Shown: positions 1-11,439 of the stretch, piece by piece
Numbering within the stretch: the first letter of the stretch is position 1
Layout: every line of letters starts with the position of its first letter
Source: Panulirus ornatus
Taxonomy: Eukaryota; Arthropoda; Malacostraca; Decapoda; Palinuridae
Reading direction: 5' to 3'
NCBI RefSeq assembly: GCF_036320965.1
Contig: NC_092290.1
Span: forward strand, 1,916,420-1,980,419
DNA: 64,000 nucleotides
The notes under the pieces: model-generated
Told to the model about the DNA's origin: nothing
Database searches by the model: none
The model's input: the letters and a program-made list of their open reading frames with translations, nothing else
Translations under genes and position numbers: made by a program

Positions 1-69
1 GCTGTGTCACTAGGGATGAAGGGCCCCACAGGCTAGGTCACTAGGGATGAGGGGCCTTCCAGGCTAGGT
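1..69. repeat. 31-bp tandem duplication at window edge
   Basis: Two copies of a ~31-bp unit (core TCACTAGGGATGA then GGGGCC, then CAGGCTAGG) follow each other. The first may continue beyond the left edge, so the copy number is a minimum. Confidence 0.7.
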
Positions 70-429
70 TCGTCCCTGGCCACTGTGCACCCCCCTCCCC
101 GCCGAACACACACACACACACACAAGGGGAAGGGCCCTGCTTCTTCTCCCCTACAAGGGCAGGAGCCATCATCAATATAGCATGACGGTCGCCAGGGGTA
201 AGGCCCCTCCGATATATGTAAGGATTTTTTTTTCAGCCATATTGTATGTCTCTCCCCCCCTTTGTGCCCTCGTTCTCACATTTTGTTCAGGTCTGTTCAG
301 GGCCCCGGCGCCATTTCTCTTCCCTCTCTTTTTTACTCCCTGTTTTCACATGTTTCGTATCCATTATCCTGTTCGGTACCGTTGCATGGTTTCACTATTC
401 GCTGTTACAGAAGCAGTTACTTAATTTTC

Positions 430-1275
430 ATTGACCTGTGTGTTCACCAATTCATTTTCAGGATGCCAAAGGAGGGTCACAAGTTCCAAAGGGTCACCGG
501 TCATGATCCTGACCTAGGAAGTGTTTCATGTGACCTGACATATCTGTGATATGACCTTAATTTCGAGCGCGTTATTATACATCATATAATTTTTCATCCG
601 AGCGAAGAAAGGTGTGAGCTTTCTCAGATTCTGGCGACCTAATTCTTAATGTGTGACTTTTGACCTACGATGACCTCTAAGATCAAGGCGTTAAGGGTCA
701 GCAAACGTCATGTCTTTATAGATATCGTATGGACAAACGTTTACCAGGCCCTCTAGCTTGATGGGCGACTCTTGCCCTGTAAACAACTATGAACAATTTC
801 TCTTTGATCTCTGAACTTTGATGACCTTTTCTAGAAGTAACCTTTCTCATATCTGAAAATAAACGTAAATAAGGAAGTGAATGAGAAATGAGAACTCTGT
901 TTCATCGTCTGTCCGTGTCAAATGGAATGATATTCAGTGACCTTTGACCTCTGATATGTGTGGCAACGGATTCTTTTTTGGATTTTCGTTTTAGGTCGCC
1001 AACAACCTCATAAACATTATGGGTTACCAGGGACGATACTCATGACCTGGTACTCATAACCTAGAGGTACTCGTGTCCCTCCTGGAACTTATGACCCGGT
1101 ATCCATGACCTGGTACTCGGGAGCTAGTATCCATCACCTGGTACTCATGACCTAGTATTCGTGACCTGGCACCTTTAATCTGGAAGTTGTGACGTGGCGC
1201 TCGTGACTTTGGTACTGTATACAATAACCTTGACCTGTTATTCACCTTACTGCTCTAAACTGTGACCCTGACCTG
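430..1275. repeat. Degenerate TGACC-rich repeat field
   Basis: TGACCT or GGTCA words recur irregularly from 430 to 970. From about 1030 to 1260 they become an ordered degenerate repeat of about 14 bp (variants of ACTCATGACCTGGT). No long frame here looks coding. The sequence looks like an old minisatellite that has mutated. A perfect direct repeat of two TGACCT half-sites with a 1-base spacer lies at 938-950. Its resemblance to nuclear-receptor half-sites may be coincidental. Confidence 0.55.
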
Positions 1276-1602
1276 GACTTGACCTCACACACAGCACCAT
1301 TGGTGGTGCCAGATATAGCAGTGAATGGGACGTCTGTTAAGCAATATCCATAAACAGCTCGCCTTCACTCTTGGTGTTAAGAACCCACAGCACACCCATT
1401 CAAAAAGTCTAAGATAACCTGTTTACGTAATCAAAAAACAAATAGAAATAGAAATATAACAAAGGAAAAAATTACTGCAAAACACCCACCTGAACGGGGG
1501 TTCAATGGTCACAGCCTAGTATTCGGCTGAGCCTGCCCACATGGTAAGTAAGGGCACTTCTCAGTAACTGGAATCCATTCCCTGGCTCTGGCTTAAGGCG
1601 GC

Positions 1603-1697
1603 GTCACACTAACACTTTTTGAGTCAATTTCTGACGTCACTATTTTTCAGAAGTTTCTGTCATATTCACGGCCCAGCAAAATGGTTCGTCTTGATCC
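1603..1697. other. Possible terminal segment of a DNA transposon, left of the foldback
   Basis: The sequence starting GGCGGCGTCACACTAACAC at about 1603 lies just outside the foldback left arm and has the look of a DNA-transposon terminal inverted repeat. No reverse-complement partner is visible to the right of the foldback, at least up to about 3100. Either it is unrelated or the right end is lost. Confidence 0.2.
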
Positions 1698-2286
1698 CTT
1701 ACCTATTCAATACGATATTCATCAGAATGGAGTGACCACACTGGAATAAATGTTATGAAAGCCATGGGTAAATTGTATCTCCCAGGCAAGCGAATGTCAT
1801 GAATGTAAATAAAACAAATGAGATGTATTTATGATTATCAAATCTGAAATAATGTATTTGAACAAAATCATTTTAGACAAAATATTTAAGAGAAATTTAT
1901 TGAACATAATTATACTTATTCCAAAAGTATTTCATATATTATATAACTGAAAATTTGCAATCACTAGTATATATCTTAATTAGAGCAAGAAACATTTAGT
2001 CAAAATAAAATCTATACTAGTGACGCAACTCTTTACTATGTAATACATCAAATACTTTGAAATAAGTAAAATGATATTTGAGAATATGGTTATTAAAGAT
2101 TTTGTCTAAAACATTAAAGTCCAAATCTATTATACAAGATTTGATAATCATAAATACATCTTATTTGTTTTATTTGCATTCATGACGTATTTACCTTCCT
2201 GACCGATACGACTTCGCCATGGACTTCATAACAATCATTCCAGTGTGGACACTTTAATCCGAAGAATACCTTATTCAATAGGTAAG
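1698..2286. mobile_element. Foldback element (long inverted repeat, MITE-like)
   Basis: Nearly the entire 589-bp segment can fold on itself about a centre near 1992. The left end begins CTTACCTATTCAATA (1698) and the right end finishes with the complementary TATTCAATAGGTAAG pattern (2286). Matching blocks occur in order along both arms. CCACACTGGAAT and GTTATGAA..CCATGG lie in the outer arm. A ~50-bp block at 1796-1845 pairs with 2137-2188 with only a few mismatches. TTTTAGACAAAAT and ACTTATT-CAAA-GTATTT lie in the inner arm, and CACTAGTATA near the centre. No coding frame is inside and the arms are AT-rich. Foldback elements and MITEs have this architecture. A cruciform-forming duplication is the alternative. 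I see no convincing target-site duplication. Confidence 0.8.
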
Positions 2287-2754
2287 TTTTCATTGTTGTT
2301 TAAAGGACAATAAAGGTGCTATGTGCGAAACGAATTCTGGGTGGAGAAGACGGTTACAGTGCAATAACGCTTTCGCTCAGTGTCCTCTGAACTCCCCCGT
2401 CATATGTTTGTGGTACATACTTTCAGTATCTCTTCGCGCCAACCGTGAGTGCAATCAAATGCTCTTTCTAGCACGTATGAACTTTCAAAATTATCTAATT
2501 GACAAGCATATTTAAGATAACCACAACATCATCGGCAATCGGGGCCATTTTGCGAGTTTTTGTTCAAAACGAAAAGACTGGTCCGTTGTATCAGCTCACG
2601 TGTGTGAGAGCACGGAAAAAAAGACGGAAATCAGGAGGTAGATGCAAGAAATTGACGCATGAGATGCCCCGATCAGTGCAGTCAATTGGCTGTGGTGGTG
2701 TCAAAGGGCTGGACACATGGAGTCGTTCATGCCGTGCAAAATCAGTGTTCTTTT

Positions 2755-2835
2755 GAGTACGACGATAAGACCCATGGTACGAAGGTATGACCCCTAAATA
2801 TGGTGGTACGACCCTTGAATATGATGGCCTGTTAT
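2755..2835. repeat. Degenerate members of the dispersed 21-bp repeat family
   Basis: Phrases such as GAGTACGACGATAAGACCC, GGTACGAAGGTATGACCCC and GGTGGTACGACCCTTGA are diverged versions of the unit that forms the large array at 54.2-56.6 kb. Confidence 0.5.
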
Positions 2836-2859
2836 ATGTCGGAGACAGGCGAACGTAAA

Positions 2860-3020
2860 CGTCAGAGAAACACAACAGATAGACACCATAACAGATGAAA
2901 CAGGAAGACAGTTTTGAATTAGTTTTCAAACAGACAGACAGTTGATCAGACATCAGTCGTAAGTCAGCTAGAAAGACAGGCATAGACAGGTAGCACAGAC
3001 AGACAGACAGACAGAGAAAC
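2860..3020. repeat. Degenerate CAGA/GACA-rich tract
   Basis: Irregular CAGACAGA words end in a short pure (CAGA)n run near 2995-3013. A similar degraded CAGACA field lies at about 4180-4345. Neither has a coding signature. Confidence 0.5.
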
Positions 3021-3049
3021 ACTGTAGTACCGTTTAAGCCTCGTTCGGA

Positions 3050-3300
3050 ATTGTCACCTGCTGACGCTTAGGAAAAATGAAGTCCCAGGCTGGGATGTCC
3101 ACCTGCTGACGCTCAGGAAAAAATCACCAACTCTTTAGCCTCGCTTTTGTAAAACAGGTCTGGTCGAAAATTAAGAAGGACACAGAAATCCATAATTCAT
3201 ATCCCGCCTACCAAAAACTTGCTCTTTAACATAAAACTGAGCGAGGTCAGATTTCAGGCTCGGAATTCCTAAAAAGTATAAAATACGGTTTGTTTAGAAT
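3050..3300 (-). repeat. Dispersed repeat family A, antisense copy
   Basis: Read on the minus strand, this contains a CTGAAAT.TGACC block, CAGTTTTATGTTAA, GGGATATGAATTATGGATTT and CTTAATTTT in the same order and spacing as the plus-strand sequence at 46.50-46.72 kb. The part at 3050-3125 also carries a local duplication of the phrase CACCTGCTGACGCT. The repeat has no visible coding capacity or terminal structure. The homology is clear by eye over at least 115 bp. Confidence 0.7.
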
Positions 3301-3315
3301 TAGTTTAGAATTAGT

Positions 3316-3317
<2 letters not shown>

Positions 3318-3389
<72 letters not shown>
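3318..3389. repeat. (CT)n microsatellite
   Basis: Uninterrupted dinucleotide run of about 72 bp. Confidence 0.98.
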
Positions 3390-3391
<2 letters not shown>

Positions 3392-5296
3392 TTAGGCGTC
3401 CCTGGGGGCGATACTGGGGCTCCATCAATAAATTACATCAGAGGATTATTGCTTGTGCTTGTCCCTTGATAGAGAGAATAGGTTCTCTATAGAGCTAGTC
3501 TAAGTTGACTTGTGGTCCTATATCCCCCCCCCCCCAGTAGATCCTAGCTCCAACTCCCCTCACCAATCAGCGTAAGTTAGCTAGTAATTAGCGCTACAGT
3601 TCATTACCACAAATGAACTTGTATTAGAGTTCCGCTGCTACGAGGCTCCTGTCTGGTATGGAGATATCTAATTCTTATCAAATTGTACTTTCTAAGTCTT
3701 CCTACCATTATATGGCTACTGAATCATAACCAACTAAGCTCATCATAAGTTGGTATGGTGCAGTATAATTCAGAATAGATGATTTTGATCCGTGTGGCTG
3801 AAAGAAGTAGACAGTGCTAGAAATATCTTAGTTTGGAAAGAGTTTGTTAACATGGAAGACTTAAGCCTGCGGGAGAAGTTTTGCTTTGTGGGTCCGAGTT
3901 TATGGCCCTCTGGTTTTGGCCTCCAGTTCTGGACTCCAGTCCCCTTGGCCTCCATTTTTGTCCTCCGGCATCTGTTTCGAGCCATGGAATATCAGTTGAG
4001 TAGAACAACGAATCTTTCTGTGATCTAGTGTATCTCTGAACTATTTTTGTCTCCCAGAAGTACATCGGATCGAATTCGTCAAAGGCGTAGTTCACTGTTG
4101 CTACGCAGACCAAAGGTGTCGTTGTGTGCATGGTGAACGGGGGAGGTGAAGGTGGGTACAGACTCAACAGGCAACCCTTTAGTTGAAAGACAGACAAACA
4201 GGACAGCAGACGGAAAAGACTATTCCAAAAGACAGAGTCATGAAACACAGATAGACATGCACATCAGACACGAGAGCACAACAGTCTGTGTCAACAGACA
4301 GCCTCAGCAGATCTAGACACAACAGACGGAGGTCCTCTGATAGAAGCGAGTAATGGCTGCATACAGACAGTTGTAACACAGTCGCTCATTCGATGAATTT
4401 CATCAACAACCAAACTACTCAATTACCCTTGCCTCCTCCAACCACCGTCCTTGACAGATTTACTACAACTGATTCGCAAAAAAAAGAAAGAAATATTCTA
4501 ACGAAACAATTTTTGCAGTATTCAAAGCTGGCTTCGCGAGAATGGCCTCTCTATTTATTTCTTTTCACTTCGCTAAATTTGCAGAAAATCTCTGTAGAGC
4601 GATCGTATTAAACTGTACGCGAGCAAATTCTTTTTTTGGTCGCTGGACCAAACAGTTCCATTGATCTTTTTGGATACAAAAATGTTTTATGCCGGTTGGC
4701 TGGAGGGGTTGAGGCAGAGCACATGTTGGTTTTATAGTAGGATTGGAACAGGAAGCAACGCCCTCCTCTTTGTATTGGACGCCAGCTCGCTAGTCCCTCC
4801 GGACTGAGTTATCATGTCGCGAATTTTTAACTTGGTTGCGAAAGATGTGGATTTTTTGGGTATGGTCTACAGGAAGATTTTTGTTTACCCTTCGGATTTT
4901 TTCCGTATATTATTTTCTTTCACTTTTTTCCGTACATTGTTAAAGGTCAAGCCAAGAATAAAACTAAGTGTTGTCTACCTTAATACATTTATCCACACTA
5001 CGGCTATGAACGATACAGTTATGGTATTGTGATTGTATAGGGCGTGTGTTGGTCTGTCTGTAGATTGTGTACTGGTCTGTGTGATAGTCTGTGTCCCTTG
5101 TGTAGTCTGTTTACATGAGTCACATCCATGCTATTGGTAAACAGGAAATGTAATGTATTTCGGGGATGTCGGTCTAGTCCAGGTCCTGTAAATATTGTAA
5201 ATTGTCAGTGAGTTTGGGATTTCAAACACTAACTAGGACATCATCACAATGGCTAAGCCATACACACGCTTGCTACACATTCACCGTACTGGCTAC
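3390..5296. other. No supportable gene; low-copy sequence
   Basis: Open frames in this stretch are short, at most 133 codons, and without recognisable domains. It holds a degraded CAGACA field (4180-4345) and a degenerate ~15-18 bp CTCC/GGCCTCC repeat (3890-3970). The stretch at 4480-5000 is AT-rich and looks single-copy. I see no transposon protein remnant. Confidence 0.5.
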
Positions 5297-5314
5297 CACA
5301 CACACACACACACA

Positions 5315-5368
<54 letters not shown>

Positions 5369-5385
5369 TACATACATACATACAT

Positions 5386-5424
<39 letters not shown>
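5297..5424. repeat. Compound (CA)n-(CATA)n-(CA)n microsatellite
   Basis: A CA run with one TA interruption leads into about nine CATA units (about 5365-5402), then CA resumes. The CA-CATA-CA arrangement is consistent with point mutation followed by local expansion. Confidence 0.97.
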
Positions 5425-6703
5425 AGCAACGGGGCAACACTAGGGTAAAATTCTCCCTCCGTAAAACACATAGTCATCACACATACATGGGAGAGAAAAA
5501 GAGATAGAAAGAGAAATCTACTATGAAATACTAGCATCTCTCGGTCTCAAATGATGTCACACAAGTTTTTCTCAGCAGTTCAGGAATGCATGAGATGGCC
5601 GGGAACCAATTTACATACAGGCTAAAAGTGCGTGGTTGGCGGTGGAGTCAATATGCAGCAGCAAGTGAGTGCGTCAGTCGGGTGTGTGTTGGCCGGATGG
5701 TGGCTGGGTGTGTGGGGATGAGGAGATAGGGTGTGTGTATGTGTGGGGGGGGGGGGGGGAGGTGAAGCCTGGTTTACCAAGCCAATAGTTGGCCGAGGAA
5801 GATTGGAATTTACGGTTCGACTACCCAGGTCTGGCATGAGAGAGACGTTAGATTTATGGTCCTGTGAATCCATTATCTCTCTTGCAAATCAACAATTAAC
5901 TTTCTATTTTCCCGAAGCAAAACCTGAATTAAAACGCCAGGTATATGGTATGGCCCGGATCCTTCTGTATGACCCAAGTCCTTCTGTATGGCCTAAGTTC
6001 CTCTATATGAGCGAAAGAGCCTCAAGATGACACGTGCGCCTTTTCAACTCAGTAATAAGTAAATCATTGTCTTTCTTTCATATTACTTTCTTTGCGCCAA
6101 TAATTTACAAGTAAAAACAGAGACATTTGGAGGACAAACAAATGCTGTGTGTGAACTTTGAATGTCAGTGGTCCATTTTCAACGAGCAAAACACTGAAGA
6201 ATTCTTGCGAGGTGATGTTTTTCCATTTGTCTTGCGATTTACAACCTATGCATTTTTGAAGAGGCTGTCGTGGAGTGAATCGTGAAGTCAGTGTTTCCAA
6301 CGCAGGCATCGCCCGGGCTGGCATTGTCTGGGTGTCACAGACCACCGCCCTCAGCGTCGCCTACTTAACTGCTTGGCGGCTCGATATCAAGGATTTAGAG
6401 TCAACTGATGGGTTCAGATTGATACAGGCAGTTCATTGCTCATTGGCAAAATGTGCCGGAGCGTTTCAGTTGAAGCTTCGAGTTTTTGGCTAATTCGACC
6501 CTTTATCACGACGGTTCGACCCTTGGTTATGGTTACCCAGCTCTTGATCCTTATGTGTCAGGTCAGAGGCTGTGGCTGCGTCAGGTGCAGAGGAATTGCT
6601 CCAAGGAAATGTCGTAATATCTGTGGCTTCGTCCTGTACCGTGCCAGATCCACAAGTAAAGTCTTCATGCCACTAGTTAACTCAAAAAGCTACTCTAGAC
6701 CAT

Positions 6704-6705
<2 letters not shown>
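5425..6705. other. No supportable gene; minor repeats
   Basis: Contains a G homopolymer of about 15 at 5745-5759, and three ~19-bp units (TCCTTCTGTATG core) at 5955-6010. A diverged member of the 21-bp family (TTATCACGACGGTTCGACCC) lies near 6502. Open frames are short and show no recognisable domain. Confidence 0.5.

Positions 6706-6781
<76 letters not shown>
6706..6781. repeat. (TA)n microsatellite
   Basis: Pure TA run of 76 bp. Neither flank matches the 173-bp element found beside the TA runs at 13.6 and 40.4 kb. Confidence 0.98.
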
Positions 6782-6784
<3 letters not shown>

Positions 6785-7024
6785 GTAGATCAAAGTGAAT
6801 GCCTGTAAGACGAAACTTCAAACGACTGACTAACTAACAAGCCAATTCAACCCTCTGGTAGTTTTCTCTACACCTCGTTAACGCATCCTTTGAGCATTTA
6901 ATCTCCAGAGATCACGGGATGTGGTTCTGAAAATAACTAATGGTCAATAGCTGTTATTTTTGAGCATTCAAGGTCGAGTATCATCTTCACAGTTATGCCC
7001 AGCTAGGAATGGAAGGTGGATAGT

Positions 7025-7165
7025 TATCCTGCCGACTAGGCACAGTCATTTTGGAATTTCTTCCTGGAATTTCGTTTTGGAATATATTTCTGGAGCATGC
7101 CCTCTGGAATCTCTCACTGGAATCACTACCCGAAGTCTCTTCCACGAATCTTTCCTTGCAATCAC
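7025..7165. repeat. Degenerate ~15-16 bp repeat (CTGGAATTTC type)
   Basis: Phrases TTTTGGAATTTC, TCCTGGAATTTCG, TTCTGGAGCATG, TCTGGAATCTC and ACTGGAATCAC follow each other at about 15-bp intervals, consistent with a decayed short minisatellite. Confidence 0.45.
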
Positions 7166-7286
7166 CTACTCTTAAGTCATCACCTGGACAAAGAAACAGA
7201 CAAACTTACAAACAGTAACGTACGAGTTATCAATAACTACTAATGAACAGACACAGACCACTGTCAACAGCCCATGTTAAGAAAGG

Positions 7287-7500
7287 GACGTGGGACCTCG
7301 TACATGGCCAGGCATGAGGGACGTGGGGCCACGTACATGGCCAGGCATGAGGGACGTGGGGCCACGTACATGGCCAGGCATGAGGGACGTGGGGCCACGT
7401 ACATGGCCAGGCATGAGGGACGTGGGGCCATGTACATGGCCAGGCATGAGGGACGTGGGGCCACGTACATGGCCAGGCATGAGGGACGTGGGGCCACGTA
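7287..7500. repeat. 33-bp minisatellite, about 6.5 units
   Basis: The unit contains GGCATGAGGGACGTGGGG and CCACGTACATGGCC and is almost identical between copies (one CCACG to CCATG change). Because 33 is a multiple of three, frames stay open on both strands, and these should not be read as genes. It is followed after about 65 bp by a different, 30-bp array. Confidence 0.95.
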
Positions 7501-7565
7501 CCGGACATTTGTCTCCCAGTATGTCACAAACCAGGCTTATGTTTTAGGGTAATCTTTCAAGTGAT

Positions 7566-7907
7566 GTATATCACTGTCATCATACTAGCACTGACTGTTG
7601 TCACTGTCATCATACTAGCACTGACTGTTGTCACTGTCATCATACTAGTACTGACTGTTGTCACTGTCATCATACTAGCACTGAGTGTTGTCACTGTCAT
7701 CATACTAGCACTGACTGTTGTCACTGTCATCATACTAGCACTGACTGTTGTCACTGTCATCATACTAGCACTGACTGTTGTCACTATCATCATACTAGCA
7801 CTGATTGTTGTCACTATCATCATACTAGCACTAACTGTTGTCACTGTCATCATACTAGCTCTGACTGTTGTCACTGTCATCATACTAGTACTGACTGTTG
7901 TCACTGG
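7566..7907. repeat. 30-bp minisatellite, about 11 units
   Basis: The unit is built from ATCATACTAGCACTGAC and TGTTGTCACTGTC. Substitutions are sparse (ACTAGTACTG, CACTATCATC, CTGATTG). Open frames on both strands are artefacts of the 30-bp period. Confidence 0.95.
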
Positions 7908-8032
7908 TACGCTAACCTGTGGCACTGACAACTGTTGCTAATGGTTTTCGAAGGACTTTTGGTAAGTGAATTATTAGCTTATGTCGCTTTGATCTGGTGT
8001 GAAAAACTGAATGTTTACATATTGTATGATGT

Positions 8033-8035
<3 letters not shown>

Positions 8036-8119
<84 letters not shown>
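8036..8119. repeat. (CT)n microsatellite
   Basis: Pure CT run of 84 bp. Confidence 0.98.
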
Positions 8120-8122
<3 letters not shown>

Positions 8123-9532
8123 CAGCCAGTAATACAGTAATTTCGTAACTGGGAAACCATGAAGTGGAATCTTTGTAATGAATACCCCCATACATCTCTC
8201 TCCCCCCAACTCTCCCCCTTCCCATCACCCTCCTCCTCTCTCCTCACCAAAACCAACACTCGCTTTAGACCTCCCCTTCCCTTCCTATACTGGTTAGATC
8301 CTCACAAAGCTACACCACCTTCGCTTTACACATTAAACCACATGAAGGCCGGCAAAACAGGGCAGGTCTGCTCCACCCTGTCAGTAAGCCACTCTCCAGG
8401 CATCACACACCCGACACTTATGCCTCATTCGTAAAAAATAACTCACAAAACTTTTCCCTCCTTCGTTTTGGCCAATTTGGCGCCGGAGCGATTCTTTGTG
8501 GCGTTCCGCGGGCGCCGCATTACTCCCGCTACGAGTCATTTCCTCCGCTGGGGAAAGAGGAGACGGTGTAAGGAAGTGGGATGTTAGTTTAACCTGGTGG
8601 GATGGGAGGGAGGTGGGTTATGATGTGCCTCATTATGTCTCTCGTCTTCTCTTACTCTATCTTCATCCTCCATTTTTCTTTCCTTATTGTCCCTGTCTTA
8701 TCTTTGTCTCCCACTGTCCCCAGGTTCAACCTGGTCCACAGTCCCTGATCCGACATGGTCCACAGTCCCTGATCCGACATGGTCCACAATCCCTGGTCAG
8801 ACCTGGTCCCCCGCCACCGCAGGACCAGGGACGCGGCCACCCAATGCACCATAAACTGGCTCACTTGGTGGTAATGGTGGGTAGTGCAACGCGTGGTGGT
8901 GGGGAGGGGGTGTGTGACCCGCCACAGTGAGCGGACACAGGTCTCCAACACCAGGCAGGGTCGGTCAGTCAGCCACGTCCGCCGCTCCAGGCCTGGATGA
9001 TTACCCTCGTCATTTTTCCTTGTCATGTTTGGAAACAGAAACACAGGACGGCCATTACTGCGTCAGGAGGAGGATCCATTTCCTAGTTTCACATTTCCCT
9101 CGCTCCTCTGGTGACTCCTGGGCTGACGTGGGCCCTCTGGCCTGCCTGGGGTCTGTGTCCAGTGCTGCTGGGGTCGGGGGTACACTGCAGCGGGAGGGGT
9201 CACTGCTGTGATCTCAGGTGCACATCCCTTGAAAATTGGGGGGGGGGGGGGGGGAGGTTCTCGATACATTGCTCGATCTTGAGGTCTTGGTGGATCTCAC
9301 TTTATGATAGATATATATGATCACACCTGCCTGTGCTGTACGAGGTGAGGGTTCTCCACCCGTGGAGCCCCAGCCTCTGGTGCTTCCTCCACTGTCACAC
9401 AACATTCCCAGGTGCCAGCGTCCGTATACTGTCATCATTCACTGTGTTATAACAGACTATATTCCAGTAATCCTTAAGTCTTATATTGTAAAATTTCTGT
9501 AAGACTTTTTTTTTCGCACTGACTTCAGATCG

Positions 9533-9535
<3 letters not shown>
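8120..9535. other. No supportable gene; GC-richer sequence with a short 24-bp triplication
   Basis: Three ~24-bp units (TGGTCCACAGTCCCTGATCC core) lie at about 8733-8806. A G homopolymer of about 17 lies at 9238-9254. Frames up to 144 codons occur but are low-complexity or cross these repeats, and none has a recognisable domain. Confidence 0.45.

Positions 9536-9570
<35 letters not shown>
9536..9570. repeat. (GT)n microsatellite
   Basis: Pure GT run of about 35 bp, with scattered GTGTGT words downstream to 9620. Confidence 0.95.
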
Positions 9571-9573
<3 letters not shown>

Positions 9574-9669
9574 CCTATGTGTGTGTACACTTCTCTGTGT
9601 TCATGCATCAGTATGTGTGTTTTGGATTCAAGGTGGCAAGACCTCAACCAGCACACGGCTGCACATGTC

Positions 9670-9960
9670 CGCTTGTATGATGGAGTTGCATTATACACCG
9701 CGTGTATGACACAGTTGCATTACAGGTATTCTTGAGTATGAAACAGCATTGCTGTACACGTTCTGAATGATACAACTGTATTATACATCTCTTGTGTATG
9801 AGTTAACTTTATTGTATACCTAGGCATGTGTGATACAACTGTATTAAACCGCGTTTATGATATAGCTGTATTATACACGTCATAAATTATACGGCTGCGA
9901 TATAAACCTTTACGTGGATGATACAGCTGTATCATACACCACGTTCATCATCCCAGTTTT
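9670..9960. repeat. Degenerate ~30-bp repeat (ATGATACAACTGTATTATACA type), about 9 units
   Basis: Variants of the pair GATACA(A/G)CTGTAT and TTATACACC recur roughly every 30 bp with many substitutions. This is an old tandem array that has lost homogeneity, unlike the near-identical arrays at 7.3-7.9 kb. Confidence 0.65.
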
Positions 9961-10249
9961 ACATGAGCATAAATACAACACGAGCGGTTACTTCCCGTTT
10001 CCTGCAGTTTTATTTCCTACATCACGTGAGATTACGCTGCGACAAGCGTGTTTATAAGCTTAGTAGTAAAGCCAGCTTAGCACAATAAAACCCCAGCTTA
10101 GCACCAGCTTACACGCCCCCATGGCTTGAGTTGCCATAGGGAGGGAGGCTGCGCTCCTGGGGTGGGAGGTAGAGGGGGCCTCAGTCACCCTACTAACACT
10201 GAAAGCCAAGATAAAGATCAAACACTGATTGATTTTTTAACCCCGTCGA

Positions 10250-10385
10250 TTACATCACGAGGGTACAACCCTTGATCACTAGGGTACAACCCTTGATCAC
10301 GACGGTACAACCCTTGATCACGAGGGTACAACCCTTGATCACGAGGGTACGACCCTTGATCACGAGGGTACAACCCTTGCATATA
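10250..10385. repeat. 21-bp minisatellite (GATCACGAGGGTACAACCC variant), about 6 units
   Basis: Six or so units pair GATCACGAGGG with TACAACCCTT. This is a variant of the unit of the large array at 54.2-56.6 kb, where the equivalent words are GAGCACGACGG and TACGACCCTT. Single inverted, diverged members (AGGGTCGTACCGTCG, CAAGGGTCGTACCGTGGC) follow at 10440-10505. Confidence 0.85.
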
Positions 10386-10639
10386 ATGGTGTGACCTTGG
10401 AGTAGACCCAAAGGAGTTAGGTTTAAGGCCGGGCCATAGTGATCAAGGGTCGTACCGTCGAGTTCAAAAGGCCTTACTATCGTGCTCAAGGGTCGTACCG
10501 TGGCACATAAGTGGTAAAAAAGCACAAAATCATTTAAAGACTGCCACTGTTTACTTCGGCACAGTGTAAACGTCATGTTCTATATAAGGGCGTGGTTGGT
10601 TTTAAGTCCATATTATGTGAATATTGACTCGGTATAAAC

Positions 10640-10825
10640 AGCAGCGTGAAAGACAAGACCTTGCTGTTTAAACAACGGGGGTTTAAATACCTTCACCATT
10701 TAAACAGTCTCGCTTACATTCCACGACAGTTTAAAACCACCACAGTCCAAACATCAACCCAAACCAAACATCACCACAGTTTAAATAGCATCGTTGCAAT
10801 ACAGCGAGACAGTTTGAGCATCGCC
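10640..10825. repeat. Degenerate GTTTAAA-rich repeat
   Basis: ACAGTTTAAA or TGTTTAAAC words recur irregularly every 20-40 bp in a C/A-rich context. It looks like a strongly decayed tandem repeat with no supported gene. Confidence 0.35.
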
Positions 10826-11084
10826 GGCATCACAAACAGGTCGGGCCATCCAATCAAGGTGAACAAAACTGTCCCGAAAAAAATGTATCGGTGATCATTA
10901 GAGGGAAACACTGCACGATCCGGGAGACTGGGGGTGGGGGGCGGTCAGGGTTCACCCCCGCCAGGCACTGTTCCGGGATTTTGTTTTATCTTTTGTTTCG
11001 TAAGCACTAAGATGATCCCCGCAAGTGCAAGACGTGTGGCAAACCCTTCCTCTGGCTCTTAAAGGTAAGGTCACTGACCAGGCC

Positions 11085-11380
11085 GTCATACTCAAAGATG
11101 GTACCGCCTCGTTCAAGAATCGTACCGTTGTGCTCCAGGGTCATACAGTCGCACTTAAGGGTCGTGCCAATACATGTACTCAGAGACTGTACAGTCGTGC
11201 TGAAAGATTGTCCTGTCCACCCCAAGTGTTGTACCGTCCTGCTCAAGTGTTGTGCCGTCCTGCTCAGGTGTTGTACCGTCCTGCTCAAGTGTTGTACCGT
11301 CCTGCTCAAGTGTTGTACCGTCCTGCTCAGGTGTTGTACCGTCCTGCTCAAGTGTTGTACCGTCCTGTTCAAGGGGTCTA
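11085..11380. repeat. 21-bp minisatellite in inverted orientation relative to the 54-kb array
   Basis: About eight well-kept units at 11,225-11,375 (TGTTGTACCGTCCTGCTCAA core) are preceded by diverged units from 11,085. The reverse complement gives TTGAGCAGGACGGTACAAC, matching the 54-kb unit at most positions. Multi-frame open reading frames here are artefacts. Confidence 0.85.
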
Positions 11381-11439
11381 CAGAATGGTCTACATAAAGC
11401 AAGAGACCCAGGCAGTGACCTCAAGAACCTCGGTGACGT

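Noticed and set aside
7287..7907. CRISPR array
   Set aside because: Units are contiguous with no unique spacers and the sequence is eukaryotic; these are minisatellites.
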